DNA from: Falsiruegeria litorea R37
GTDB taxonomy: Bacteria > Pseudomonadota > Alphaproteobacteria > Rhodobacterales > Rhodobacteraceae
Length of the DNA: 64,000 bases
Assembly: GCF_900172225.1 (NCBI RefSeq)
Contig: NZ_FWFO01000002.1
Location: 372,001 to 436,000 of the forward strand
Direction of reading: 5' to 3'
Position numbers and translations under genes: made by a program. Positions 43,115-51,686 of the stretch are shown piece by piece (within the stretch, counting starts at the first letter, position 1; every line of letters starts with the position of its first letter). Under the pieces are notes generated by a model, which worked only from the letters and a program-made list of their open reading frames with translations, was not told where the DNA came from and made no database searches.

Positions 43115-43477
43115 TCAGTCGGCTTTGGGAACCAGCGGTGCGTTGTCGCCTTGTGTGGGCGGCAACAGGTCGGACCCTGCCGGAACGTCAGGTGTGCTCT
43201 GCTCGGATGCAGGTGCCGGAACGCCCAGACGGTCGATGACCGACGAGCCTGCGGACTTTTGCGCGGCCAGAATGGTCAGCGTGATCGAAGTCACGATAAA
43301 GGCCGCCGCCAGAATCCAGGTCAACTTGCCAAGTGCCGTGGCCGCTGCGCGACCCGAAACGGCACCGCCGCCACCGCCGCCCATGCCCAGGCCTCCACCC
43401 TCGGACCGCTGCATCAGAACGACGGCGATCAGGCCAAGAGCCAGGAGAAGGTGAATGATGAGGACGACGTTTTCCAT
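43115..43477 (-). CDS. secG: Protein translocase subunit SecG
   Basis: A 120-residue SecG with two membrane helices: VVLIIHLLLALGLIAVVLM near the N-terminus and LTWILAAAFIVTSITLTIL further on, joined by the QRSEGGGLGMGGGGGG loop typical of the family. The C-terminal tail is Pro/Ala-rich and longer than in E. coli. It forms part of the SecYEG channel. The ATG at 43477 follows GGTCTCC-like sequence; the upstream frame extension is unlikely. Confidence 0.93.
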   Translation of the reverse strand: MENVVLIIHLLLALGLIAVVLMQRSEGGGLGMGGGGGGAVSGRAAATALGKLTWILAAAFIVTSITLTILAAQKSAGSSVIDRLGVPAPASEQSTPDVPAGSDLLPPTQGDNAPLVPKAD

Positions 43478-43619
43478 GGAGACCCTGCAGAGCGTGGTAT
43501 GTACCGCGCGGTATGTAGGCAAGTTTGCGGTCAGGGGCAAGGGAGGAGTTTGCGATCACGTGGCGTGATGAGCCGCATCACGGATTTGACACTGGACTTG
43601 GGGCGATGGTGGTTCAATC

Positions 43620-44243
43620 ATGCGCCCCATGCCACATGATGACCACGACCACCCGCACGCCCTGTTGCCGCCCGAGCCCGCCTTGCGGGTCAAGGCGCTG
43701 GAAACGATTCTCACCCGCAAGGGGCTGATTGACCCTGCCGCGCTGGATGAGTTGATCGACACCTATGAGAACCGCATTGGTCCCAAGAACGGTGCGCGCG
43801 TTGTTGCGCGAGCCTGGGCGGACCCGGAGTTCAAGGCCGCGTTGCTGGCAGATGCCACACCGGTGGTGGCCGACCTGGGCTATTACGGGCGCCAGGGCGA
43901 ACATATGGTGGTGGTCGAAAATACCCCTGAGCAGCACAATATGGTCGTGTGTACCTTGTGCAGCTGCTACCCGTGGCCGTTGCTTGGCATCCCGCCGGGC
44001 TGGTACAAATCCGACGCCTACCGCGCCCGCGCTGTGCGCGAGCCGCGCAAGGTGCTGGCGGATTTCGGCGTGACCCTGCCCGAAGGCACATCCGTGCGGG
44101 TTTGGGATTCGACGGCCGAGGTGCGCTATCTGGTGCTGCCGATGCGCCCCGAAGGCACGCAAGGAATGACCAAGGACGAACTGGCCGAACTGGTGACCCG
44201 TGACAGCATGATCGGCACCGGCCTGGCGGAGGTGCCGTCATGA
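43620..44243 (+). CDS. nthA: Nitrile hydratase alpha subunit, cobalt type
   Basis: A 207-residue alpha subunit with the metal-binding motif CTLCSC at residues 111-116; the threonine in the second position marks the cobalt-type enzyme. The two later cysteines are normally oxidised to sulfinic and sulfenic acids. The enzyme hydrates nitriles to amides. The N-terminus has an unusual His/Asp-rich stretch (PHDDHDHPH). It is first in an nthA-nthB-activator operon, with four-base overlaps to the next gene. Confidence 0.94.
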   Translation: MRPMPHDDHDHPHALLPPEPALRVKALETILTRKGLIDPAALDELIDTYENRIGPKNGARVVARAWADPEFKAALLADATPVVADLGYYGRQGEHMVVVENTPEQHNMVVCTLCSCYPWPLLGIPPGWYKSDAYRARAVREPRKVLADFGVTLPEGTSVRVWDSTAEVRYLVLPMRPEGTQGMTKDELAELVTRDSMIGTGLAEVPS

Positions 44244-44917
44244 CCCGCGTGCATGATATGGGCGGGCGATTTGGCGACGGACCCGTCGCGCCCGAGGGCG
44301 AAGACGCGCCAGTGTTTGAGAAGGACTGGCATGCACGGGCGCTGGCCGTGACGCTGGCCTCGGGCGCTTTGGGAAAATGGAACATCGACGTCTCGCGCCA
44401 TGCGCGCGAGCGGTTGTCACCCAAGGATTACACGCGGTTCAGTTACTACGAGAAATGGATCTCGGGGCTTGCGGATCTGCTTGTGGAAACCGGCGTGCTG
44501 ACGCTGGAGGACCTGAAGGGAGAGGGCGAGGATACCCCACACCCCCTGGCGCATAAGGCGATGACGGCCGAGGCGGTGCCGGGTGTCCTGGCCAAGGGCG
44601 GCCCGGCGGATCGTCCGTCGAATGTGGCTCCGGCCTTTGTCGTCGGGCAGGCGGTGCGTACGGCGCGTCCTGCCGCCAATCGGCTGGTGGACGGCGGACA
44701 CACGCGCTTGCCTGCTTATGCTCAGGGAGCTGTTGGGCGTGTGCTGCTGATGCATGGCGCCCATGTTCTGCCCGACAGCAACGCGCACGGACTGGGAGAG
44801 GCCCCTGAGCCGCTCTATGCGGTGGTGTTCCCGGCAACCGAGCTTTGGGCCGACGCGGAAAGTCCCGACGATGAGGTCGTCTTGGATCTTTGGCAAAGCT
44901 ATCTGGAGCCGGTATGA
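44240..44917 (+). CDS. nthB: Nitrile hydratase beta subunit
   Basis: A 225-residue beta subunit. It has the expected N-terminal [13 protein letters not shown], a helical middle, and a C-terminal SH3-like barrel with [23 protein letters not shown] and [11 protein letters not shown]. It pairs with NthA to form the heterotetramer. Its start shares ATGA with the nthA stop and its own stop overlaps the activator gene the same way. Confidence 0.93.
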   Translation: MTRVHDMGGRFGDGPVAPEGEDAPVFEKDWHARALAVTLASGALGKWNIDVSRHARERLSPKDYTRFSYYEKWISGLADLLVETGVLTLEDLKGEGEDTPHPLAHKAMTAEAVPGVLAKGGPADRPSNVAPAFVVGQAVRTARPAANRLVDGGHTRLPAYAQGAVGRVLLMHGAHVLPDSNAHGLGEAPEPLYAVVFPATELWADAESPDDEVVLDLWQSYLEPV

Positions 44918-45246
44918 GCGATTGTGTCGAATTCAGTGCGCCCGAGCCGGTTTTTGCCGAGCCCTGGCATGCGCAGGTTTTTGCGCTGACGGTGCATCTG
45001 AACGAGACCGGGCGGTTTGCCTGGCCCGACTGGGCGGAACGGTTTTCTGCCACCTTGAAACGGCATGGATTGTCGCGCGAGTTGGATGGGGGCGATGATT
45101 ACTTCCACGCCTGGCTTGAAACGCTGGAGGCGGTTCTGGACGAAGACGGCGGGGCGTCGAGGGGCGAGGTGGCCCCGATCAAGGACGCCTGGGAAGAGGC
45201 CTATCTGACCACGCCGCATGGGGCACCGGTGTCGCTGGACGGCTAG
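44914..45246 (+). CDS. Nitrile hydratase accessory/activator protein
   Basis: A 110-residue protein resembling the beta-subunit N-terminal region (EFSAPEPVFAEPWHAQVFALTVHLNETGRFAWPDW), as do P14K/NthE-type activators that insert cobalt into the alpha subunit by subunit exchange. This fits the cobalt-type motif in NthA. ATG at 44914 overlaps the nthB stop (ATGA). No amidase gene follows, so further breakdown of the amide must depend on genes elsewhere. Confidence 0.85.
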   Translation: MSDCVEFSAPEPVFAEPWHAQVFALTVHLNETGRFAWPDWAERFSATLKRHGLSRELDGGDDYFHAWLETLEAVLDEDGGASRGEVAPIKDAWEEAYLTTPHGAPVSLDG

Positions 45247-45288
45247 GCAGGCGCGCGCTGCCCGCCCCATCGAGGGGCGAACACCGCG

Positions 45289-45307
45289 GCGTGGCCAGGG
45301 GCCACGC
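45289..45307. terminator. Hairpin between the nitrile hydratase operon and hutD
   Basis: GCGTGGCC (45289-45296) pairs with GGCCACGC (45300-45307), loop AGG. It lies between two convergent genes but has no clear T-tract on either side, so it may be only a weak terminator for both. Confidence 0.4.
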
Positions 45308-45315
45308 GGGCGTGC

Positions 45316-45843
45316 TCAGAGCGTCACGCAGATAATTTCGGTTTTGTCTGGCATGTAAATGTCGCCACTCGTTATCAACGCGGTGTCCCCGGGATTAAGG
45401 GTGGTTCCGTTCAAATCGACCGTCCCGTTGAGGCAGTGAACAGCATGATCTGCTGGCGCAAGGTTCAGTGTTTGCGGCCCTTGGTGAAGCCTGACGGACG
45501 GTCTCACATGCTGCGGATCGAAGATGAGGTTGAAGTTTCGGACTGGCCCGTCGATCAGGCGCCCGGTCACTGGTAGATCCCCGGCAAAGGCCAGCGGTTG
45601 ATGAGGCTGCGCGCTCAGCGTTGCGTCATCCGTGTGCAGGGTCATCCCGTTCCCCTCTATCACTGTCAGAATCCTGGAAAGGCCCGGAAAACACGAAAAT
45701 GGACCGTCCCGATCCACATCTGCGATGCTCAGACGCCAGTGTATGTCATCGATGTTCGAGTGGCTGGCAATCTCGCGTGTGAGGCCACCACCATTTTTCC
45801 ACGGCGTCGGCACGAGATCTGCCGCCTTGATGATGCGTGTCAT
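45316..45843 (-). CDS. hutD: HutD family protein
   Basis: A 175-residue cupin-fold HutD protein. It opens TRIIKAADLVPTPWKNGGGLTREIA and has WRLSIADVDRDGPFSCFPGLSRILTVIEG. HutD is often encoded with histidine-degradation genes and may act as a regulator or binding protein of that pathway; no hut genes are in this window. Its ATG is 13 bp past the stop of the small cysteine-motif gene upstream. Confidence 0.88.
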   Translation of the reverse strand: MTRIIKAADLVPTPWKNGGGLTREIASHSNIDDIHWRLSIADVDRDGPFSCFPGLSRILTVIEGNGMTLHTDDATLSAQPHQPLAFAGDLPVTGRLIDGPVRNFNLIFDPQHVRPSVRLHQGPQTLNLAPADHAVHCLNGTVDLNGTTLNPGDTALITSGDIYMPDKTEIICVTL

Positions 45844-45852
45844 CCGCCGGGG

Positions 45853-46074
45853 TCAGTCGCGGGACCGGGGCCGCGAGGTCAGCCCTGCTTTTTGCAGGAA
45901 CCGACGCAAACCTGCGCGGGTGGGCAGGGCCAGGCGCGGCACGCGCAAGCGGGGTTTTCCGGCCAGCCGGTTGAATTCGTGCACGTCGATGATCTTTTCG
46001 GCACAGCCGCAGCCTTCGCCAAGGCCGACTTTGGTGTAGTAGAACTGTTCGAAGTTTTGTTCAGGCTTACTCAT
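45853..46074 (-). CDS. Small conserved hypothetical protein
   Basis: A 73-residue protein, MSKPEQNFEQFYYTKVGLGE at the start, with two cysteines in GCGCAEKI and a basic, arginine-rich C-terminus. No family is recognised; the CGC motif could bind metal but is isolated. The ATG at 46074 overlaps the stop of the upstream DUF6524 gene by eight bases; this supports cotranscription and this start rather than one five codons earlier. Confidence 0.65.
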   Translation of the reverse strand: MSKPEQNFEQFYYTKVGLGEGCGCAEKIIDVHEFNRLAGKPRLRVPRLALPTRAGLRRFLQKAGLTSRPRSRD

Positions 46075-46462
46075 CCACATCGTCCACATCGCTCTGCCCG
46101 GCCAGTTGGCGCCGGACGTGGCTCCAGCTTAGACCGATTCCCAGAACGATGGACAGGGCCAGGATGCCCAGCCAGACCTGCACATTCTTGTTATCCAGCT
46201 GCAGCAGGCCAAAATCATAAAGCACCCACAACAATGCGGCGACAACGGCCATGACAAGGATCATGCCAAAGCCGCCGATCGAGCGCAGGGTGGCGCGGAT
46301 GTAGATGATGTAACCGATGGTCAAGAGCAGCCCCATCAGGACCGCCACGGACAAATGCGCCTGATAATTCTCAATGCTCCAGCGGACATAGTTCCAGTCC
46401 GTCGGATTATAGGTCAGCGTCAGCAGCGCGAACGCAAACAGCCATCGCAGAAACATGCCCAT
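46067..46462 (-). CDS. DUF6524 family membrane protein
   Basis: A 131-residue inner-membrane protein with four hydrophobic segments: FLRWLFAFALLTLTYNP, AVLMGLLLTIGYIIYI, LVMAVVAALLWVLY and VWLGILALSIVLGIGLSW, ending in an acidic tail. Matches DUF6524 in outline; function unknown. It diverges from purA across about 158 bp. Either the first ATG or one two codons later could be used. Confidence 0.8.
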   Translation of the reverse strand: MGMFLRWLFAFALLTLTYNPTDWNYVRWSIENYQAHLSVAVLMGLLLTIGYIIYIRATLRSIGGFGMILVMAVVAALLWVLYDFGLLQLDNKNVQVWLGILALSIVLGIGLSWSHVRRQLAGQSDVDDVDE

Positions 46463-46620
46463 AAAAAATCACCGCCACATACTTTTTTGTCGCGCAGAAT
46501 CGCTGAAACGGACGCAGCTGTCCAGTGTTTCGACGACCCTGCGGCGAATTTGCGGTTTCACTGTTGCATGTGCCTCTGTATATGAACGCGGGTTTGATAC
46601 TTCGCAGCAAAGGACCGGAT

Positions 46621-47916
46621 ATGGCCAATGTCGTAGTAGTCGGCGCCCAGTGGGGCGACGAGGGTAAGGGCAAGATCGTGGATTGGCTCAGCGAACGCGC
46701 TGATGTGATCGCGCGATTCCAGGGCGGTCACAACGCCGGCCATACCCTTGTGATCGACAGCAAGGTCTACAAGCTGCACGCATTGCCATCCGGCGTTGTG
46801 CGCGGCGGCAAGCTGAGTGTGATCGGCAACGGTGTGGTGCTGGACCCCTGGCATCTGATCAAAGAGATCGAGACCGTGCAGGCGCAGGGTGTCGAGATCA
46901 CGCCCGAGACGCTGATGATTGCCGAGAACACGCCGCTGATTCTGCCGATCCATGGCGAGTTGGACCGTGCGCGGGAAGAAGCGTCCTCCAAAGGCACCAA
47001 GATCGGCACCACCGGTCGCGGCATCGGCCCGTGCTACGAAGACAAAGTGGGCCGTCGTGCGGTGCGCGTGGCGGACCTCGCGGATGAAGCGACGCTTGAG
47101 GCGCGCGTTGACCGTGCGCTGCAGCACCATGATCCGCTGCGCAAAGGTCTGGGCATCGAGGCCGTGGATCGCGATGCGCTGATCGCGCAACTCAAGGAAA
47201 TCGCGCCAAAAATCCTGCCGTTTGCGGCGCCGGTCTGGAAGGTGTTGAACGAGAAACGCAAAGCGGGCAAGCGGATCCTGTTTGAAGGGGCGCAAGGCGC
47301 ACTCTTGGACATCGACTTTGGCACCTATCCGTTTGTGACCTCGTCCAACGTGATTGCAGGGCAATCGGCGACCGGCGTGGGCATCGGCCCGAACTCGATC
47401 GACTTTGTTCTGGGCATCGTCAAAGCCTATACCACCCGTGTAGGTGAAGGACCGTTCCCGACCGAGCTGCACGATGACGACGGTCAGCGCCTGGGTGAGC
47501 GCGGGCATGAATTCGGAACCACCACAGGCCGCAAGCGTCGCTGTGGTTGGTTTGATGCAGCCCTGTTGCGTCAGACCTGCGCGACCAGCGGCGTCAGTGG
47601 CATCGCGCTGACCAAGCTGGACGTGCTCGACGGGTTCGAGACACTGAAAATCTGCGTGGGTTACGATTTGGACGGCGAGCGTCTGGATTATCTGCCGACC
47701 GCAGCGGATCAGCAGGCGCGCTGCACACCGATCTACGAAGAAATGCCGGGCTGGAGCGAATCCACCGAAGGCGCGCGCAGCTGGGCCGAGCTGCCGGCAA
47801 ACGCGATCAAATATGTGCGCCGCGTAGAAGAGTTGATCGACTGCCCTGTTGCGCTACTCTCTACCTCGCCCGAACGTGAGGACACCATTCTTGTCACGGA
47901 CCCCTTTGCAGACTGA
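46621..47916 (+). CDS. purA: Adenylosuccinate synthetase
   Basis: A 431-residue PurA joining IMP and aspartate with GTP, a step to AMP. It opens [21 protein letters not shown] with the nucleotide-binding loop, and includes [14 protein letters not shown] and [19 protein letters not shown]. Full length. The ATG at 46621 fits the family start; the open frame upstream is not supported. The next gene starts within its stop codon (TGATG). Confidence 0.97.
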   Translation: MANVVVVGAQWGDEGKGKIVDWLSERADVIARFQGGHNAGHTLVIDSKVYKLHALPSGVVRGGKLSVIGNGVVLDPWHLIKEIETVQAQGVEITPETLMIAENTPLILPIHGELDRAREEASSKGTKIGTTGRGIGPCYEDKVGRRAVRVADLADEATLEARVDRALQHHDPLRKGLGIEAVDRDALIAQLKEIAPKILPFAAPVWKVLNEKRKAGKRILFEGAQGALLDIDFGTYPFVTSSNVIAGQSATGVGIGPNSIDFVLGIVKAYTTRVGEGPFPTELHDDDGQRLGERGHEFGTTTGRKRRCGWFDAALLRQTCATSGVSGIALTKLDVLDGFETLKICVGYDLDGERLDYLPTAADQQARCTPIYEEMPGWSESTEGARSWAELPANAIKYVRRVEELIDCPVALLSTSPEREDTILVTDPFAD

Positions 47917-48167
47917 TGACTGATCCAAATAAACCCGGACTAAGCTACAAGGCCCGCCGCCGGTGGGCTTTGGTCATCCTTTTGCTGGGGATGCCGATCT
48001 ACATCATCATGGTGGTGTTCATCCTGAGCTTGCTGAATCGCCCACCGATCTGGTTGGAACTGCTGGTCTACATTGGTTTGGGGATTGCCTGGGTTTTGCC
48101 ATTCAAGGCGGTGTTCCGCGGGGTTGGACAAGCTGATCCGGATGCACCGGATGATCGCAACACGTGA
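47916..48167 (+). CDS. DUF2842 family membrane protein
   Basis: An 83-residue protein with two membrane helices (ALVILLLGMPIYIIMVVFIL and LELLVYIGLGIAWVLPF), matching DUF2842. Function unknown. It overlaps purA by one base and is followed by an intrinsic terminator, so the two form an operon. Confidence 0.88.
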   Translation: MTDPNKPGLSYKARRRWALVILLLGMPIYIIMVVFILSLLNRPPIWLELLVYIGLGIAWVLPFKAVFRGVGQADPDAPDDRNT

Positions 48168-48185
48168 ATTTGGCGCGTTGATCCC

Positions 48186-48217
48186 AAAAAGGCACCGGAT
48201 GATCAGGTGCCTTTTTT
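48186..48217 (+). terminator. Intrinsic terminator of purA-DUF2842
   Basis: AAAAAGGCACC pairs with GGTGCCTTTTTT around a nine-base loop, starting 18 bp after the DUF2842 stop. Confidence 0.88.
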
Positions 48218-48259
48218 CGTTTGAAGCCGCGCGCTTACACTCTGCTGTAACACGAAGCA

Positions 48260-48440
48260 CAGGGGGCGCTCCCGCACCCGGGCGATCCTGACTACGTCAG
48301 CACCGCCAACGGCCTTGGGCCGGGCGCCTCGCTTGTCGCTCGGCGCGGTCGCGCCCAGAAGCAACCGCCGAGCGCAGCGAGGCCCGGCCCAACGGGAGGA
48401 GGTGTCCCGCAAGGGGCATCGACGACGGGCGGGAGGGCTT
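48260..48440 (-). repeat. Dispersed hairpin repeat, family 1, copy C
   Basis: On the minus strand the head CTCCCGCCCGTCGTCGATG ... CCTCCTCCCGTTGGGCC begins near 48437 and enters a longer, branched stem in which TTGGGCCGGG and CCTCGC pair with distant complements. The tail differs from copies A and D. Confidence 0.65.
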
Positions 48441-48562
48441 GCGGGCCGAAGGGGTGTGGATGCGATGGGTTCCGCGTTTTGTGGTTTTGCGGGGGATGGT
48501 GCTCAATGTGCTTGGTCGGCTTGGAGGAAAGACCGGCGTGGCATCTATGGTGGGTGGGGAAA

Positions 48563-48600
48563 TGCAAAGGGAGCCGCTCAGATGAGCGACTCCCTTTGCA
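48563..48600 (-). terminator. Terminator-like hairpin after the 746-residue protein gene
   Basis: An 18-position stem with one mismatch (48563-48580 with 48583-48600) lies 14 bp after the stop codon on the minus strand. The following ATTTCCCC is a weak T-tract. Confidence 0.6.
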
Positions 48601-48613
48601 AATTCTCGGGGCA

Positions 48614-50854
48614 TTACCCAGCGGCGCGCTTGTTTGGATGGAACCCGATGTCACCCGAGGCAACAAAGCGTCCTCCGCCTGCCTTCTCGATCTTGCCGTC
48701 GCGAAGTAGCTGACCAAATGACCGCAGGCCGTCTTCGCGGTTGAAGCTTTGATTGTCCAACTGGCGCACTTTGTTCATCAATTGCGGGCGCGAAAACTGC
48801 TCGCGACCTTCGACAAACGACATGTAAGCTGCCGCCGCCTCCAGCAGATCGGGCAGGGTCACGGCGCCGTTCTCCGCTGCATATTCGGCAAACCCTTTGC
48901 CGGTCTCTCCAGCGGTCTCGTCTGTGACCACCGAAGCCACGCGGCGCGGGCGAACGGGGCCACGGTTCTGTGTCTCGGTCGGCACGTCGATACGCTGCTC
49001 GGCCACCAGTTTCAGTGGGGCCGGGCGGTCGCCACCTGCGCGGGGACGCGGGCTGGACGCTTTGGCGGTGGGACGGCGTGGGCGTACAACACTGGCCAGA
49101 TCTTCACGATAGTCGTCGTCGCTGGTGTGGGTGCCAACGGTGCCACCTGCCGAACGCTCGGCTTGGGCTGCCGCGACGGCGGCGCGCAAATGGGTATAGG
49201 CTTCGCGCGAGGAGGAAGTGTCGGGATCGTCCAGCTTCTCATCAGCGGTTGCCATCAGGCGAGACAGGTCGTCTTCATCGGCTTCGACTTTGGGCGCCTC
49301 TGTTTGTTCATCGACTTCTGGCTCTGGGTTCAGATCTTCGGAGACATCTTCAAACTCTGCATCGATGTCATCGGCCGCGCCCGTGGCGTCAGGCTCAATC
49401 TGTGTCTTCTCCCCGTCGCCTTCCTCGGGGGTGGCATTCAACTCCGCTTCAACGGCGGCCAGTTCGCGCATCAGGTCAGCTTCGTCTTCGGGCAACAAAG
49501 AGCTGTTGCTTGCCGCATCGCTTTGCGTTTCTTCATCTGCGGGATCGTCCGTGGCGCTTTCGTCGTCCGCAGGTTGCAGATCGCCAGCGGCAATGGCCGC
49601 TTCCAGATCCCGGCGCTTGACCTTCAGAACGCGCGCCGTGGGCTGCGCGGGTTTTTCCGCCGTCTCGTCCGAGCCAAGAATGTTGTCCAGCTCGTCGGTT
49701 TCATCCTCATCCTCTTCATCCAAGTCCGAGAACAGAGCTTCGTCTTCCATAGCCGATTTTGCGTCGGCGTCATCTTCTGCATCCAGCTTTTCCAGAATGG
49801 CGGAAACATCCTCCGCTTCATCCTCAACTGTGTCTTCGTCGTCTTGCAGCGCTGTGGTCAATCCCGCCGCTGCAGCAGTGACCACATCTTCGGCGTGCTC
49901 GTCCTCGGCATAGGTCTCGGACTGAGCGGCTTGCTCATTGCGCGAGACAACGGCCCGAATGCGCTGCAGCTTAGCGGCGATGCTATCGGCGGCCGGGACG
50001 GTGTCGTCCTGTTCGACCGGCTCGGTTTCGATCACCGGAGCTTGATCCTCGGGGTCGGATACGCGCGCAGCGATGGCAGCCAAGGCCGCGTCTTCGGCGC
50101 TGACTTCGGCGACGTCGACTGCTTCTTCCGAGGTGTCCTGAGACGTTTCGGGCTCTTCCTCAGTCGCTTCGTTCAGGGCATCCACAGCCTCGGAAACTTC
50201 GGCTTCGGAAACCTCGGTTTCGGTCTCTTCCGAAGTATCCTCCAGGGTTTCTTCGGCGTCCACGATCTTAGGTGCATTGATCTCGGCGGTTTCGTCAGCG
50301 GTTTCTTCGTCAGATTCCGTGATCTCAGCTGCGTCCGAGATCTCCTCGGCAATGGTTTCGTTGGCCGGGGCTTCCTCGGCCTCTTCGACGACACTCTTGT
50401 CTTCGAGACCTACGTCCTCATCATCCGTCGCTTCTTCAACGGCGGCTTCAGCGGACGTTTCTTCGACGGTTTCAATGTCGTCCTGGGGGGCTTCGGTTTC
50501 GGGCGCTTCTTCGGCAATCGGCTCGACCGCAGGAGCTATTACAGGCGCAGGTTCGGCATCGACAACTTCTGCAGCGGCGGGTGCTACGACGGGGGCTGCT
50601 TCGGCGGCGCGCAGGACAATTCCCTTTGAATCGGTGCGGGCCTCGACCTGGCGCGAAATCTCGCGCTGGGCGATCCGCGCCAGCATGTCCGCGTCGGGCT
50701 GTGGGGGTTCTGCGCCGAAATAGCGATCGTCCGCTGCGAGATCCCTAAAGTACTCGGCAATGGCTTTCATGGTGTCGAAGGAGTCTTCAAACCCCTCCAA
50801 CGTGCAGGAAAATGTCCCGTATGAGACGGTCAATACCTTGTTGTTCTGTACCAT
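48614..50854 (-). CDS. Large acidic protein, mostly disordered, unknown function
   Basis: A 746-residue protein in three parts. Residues 1-85 form a folded N-terminal region (VLTVSYGTFSCTLEGFEDSF). Residues about 90-600 are very rich in Glu, Asp, Ala and Thr, repeating EE-T/A/S-E patterns, and are likely disordered and strongly negative. Residues about 640-740 form a compact helical C-terminal domain (TLPDLLEAAAAYMSFVEG, FSRPQLMNKVRQL, GLRSFGQLLRDGKIEK) that resembles a winged helix. No signal peptide. Function unknown; conserved ends suggest a scaffold or nucleic-acid-related role. Confidence 0.82.
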   Translation of the reverse strand: MVQNNKVLTVSYGTFSCTLEGFEDSFDTMKAIAEYFRDLAADDRYFGAEPPQPDADMLARIAQREISRQVEARTDSKGIVLRAAEAAPVVAPAAAEVVDAEPAPVIAPAVEPIAEEAPETEAPQDDIETVEETSAEAAVEEATDDEDVGLEDKSVVEEAEEAPANETIAEEISDAAEITESDEETADETAEINAPKIVDAEETLEDTSEETETEVSEAEVSEAVDALNEATEEEPETSQDTSEEAVDVAEVSAEDAALAAIAARVSDPEDQAPVIETEPVEQDDTVPAADSIAAKLQRIRAVVSRNEQAAQSETYAEDEHAEDVVTAAAAGLTTALQDDEDTVEDEAEDVSAILEKLDAEDDADAKSAMEDEALFSDLDEEDEDETDELDNILGSDETAEKPAQPTARVLKVKRRDLEAAIAAGDLQPADDESATDDPADEETQSDAASNSSLLPEDEADLMRELAAVEAELNATPEEGDGEKTQIEPDATGAADDIDAEFEDVSEDLNPEPEVDEQTEAPKVEADEDDLSRLMATADEKLDDPDTSSSREAYTHLRAAVAAAQAERSAGGTVGTHTSDDDYREDLASVVRPRRPTAKASSPRPRAGGDRPAPLKLVAEQRIDVPTETQNRGPVRPRRVASVVTDETAGETGKGFAEYAAENGAVTLPDLLEAAAAYMSFVEGREQFSRPQLMNKVRQLDNQSFNREDGLRSFGQLLRDGKIEKAGGGRFVASGDIGFHPNKRAAG

Positions 50855-50993
50855 GGGATGCTCGTCCTCTACATACTTATGGCAACCCGTTTACCATGCC
50901 CGAGGCGTCAATTTCGGCCCGAATCTGTGCAAATGAGCGTATCATTTTGTGACCAGATTGTGTCTCGTTTCCTAAATAAGGCTAAATCGACAT

Positions 50994-51686
50994 ATGAAAC
51001 CCCCTATTGTTGAGCATTCGGAACCAATCACGCTGATTGGCGGCGGGGATGTAGGTGAAAACGACCTTAACCTCGCCTCGTCGGTGGCGCCAACGCTTGT
51101 GGCAGCAGATGGAGGGGCCGACCTTGCGGTGGCGCAGGGGCACATGCCACAGGCGGTGATCGGGGATTTTGACTCTGTCTCGGATGACGTTCAGCGTCTG
51201 GTCCCACCCGAGCGGCTGTTTCCGGTACGAGAACAAGAGACCACGGATTTCGACAAGGCGTTGCGCCACATCCATGCACCGCTTGTGGTGGGTGTGGGGT
51301 TTTTGGGCGGGCGCGTCGATCATCAGTTGGCGGTGCTCAACACATTGGTACGCAGGGCCGCGACGCCTTGTGTCCTGTTGGGTGCGCATGAGGTTCTGTT
51401 TCACGCCCCCCCCCGGATTGAGCTGGCATTGGATCCAGGCAGCGTGGTGTCATTGTTTCCGTTGGCGCGCGTAAACGGGCGATCGTCGGGGCTGGAATGG
51501 CCGATTGATCAGCTGACGTTTGACCCCTCGGGGCAGATCGGCACGTCGAACCGAAGCACGGGGCCGGTGACGTTGGAAATGGATCAGCCGGGGCTGTTGG
51601 TCATGGTGCCACGTGGCGCCTTTGATCTGGTCATGCAGGCGTTTCGTTCAACTCGGCACGTGCCGTGGCCCGCTCACGCAGGATGA
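50994..51686 (+). CDS. Thiamine pyrophosphokinase
   Basis: A 230-residue thiamine diphosphokinase (TPK/ThiN family) that makes thiamine pyrophosphate from thiamine and ATP. Markers are LVAADGGADLAV, AVIGDFDSVSDD and the metal/ATP block TTDFDKAL, then GFLGGRVDHQLAVLNTL. No TPP riboswitch is visible upstream. The C-terminal 18 codons overlap the convergent DMT transporter gene by 56 bp. Confidence 0.92.
   Translation: MKPPIVEHSEPITLIGGGDVGENDLNLASSVAPTLVAADGGADLAVAQGHMPQAVIGDFDSVSDDVQRLVPPERLFPVREQETTDFDKALRHIHAPLVVGVGFLGGRVDHQLAVLNTLVRRAATPCVLLGAHEVLFHAPPRIELALDPGSVVSLFPLARVNGRSSGLEWPIDQLTFDPSGQIGTSNRSTGPVTLEMDQPGLLVMVPRGAFDLVMQAFRSTRHVPWPAHAG

Larger units (their letters stand above)
48168..48613. 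other. 446-bp gene-free stretch holding repeats and terminators
   Basis: It contains the purA-DUF2842 terminator (48186-48217), a family 1 repeat (48260-48440) and the terminator of the 746-residue protein gene (48563-48600). The segment 48441-48562 holds nothing I can name; no credible coding region or RNA gene is seen. Confidence 0.7.

Noticed and set aside
48749-50629. A 626-codon open frame antisense to the acidic 746-residue protein
   Set aside because: It is explained by GAA/GAG/GAC-rich sense codons giving stop-free phenylalanine/leucine/valine antisense reading. It has no ribosome site or recognisable domain.
50855-50993. TPP riboswitch before the thiamine pyrophosphokinase gene
   Set aside because: The conserved CTGAGA and ACCTGA-type elements of the THI box were not found in the leader.
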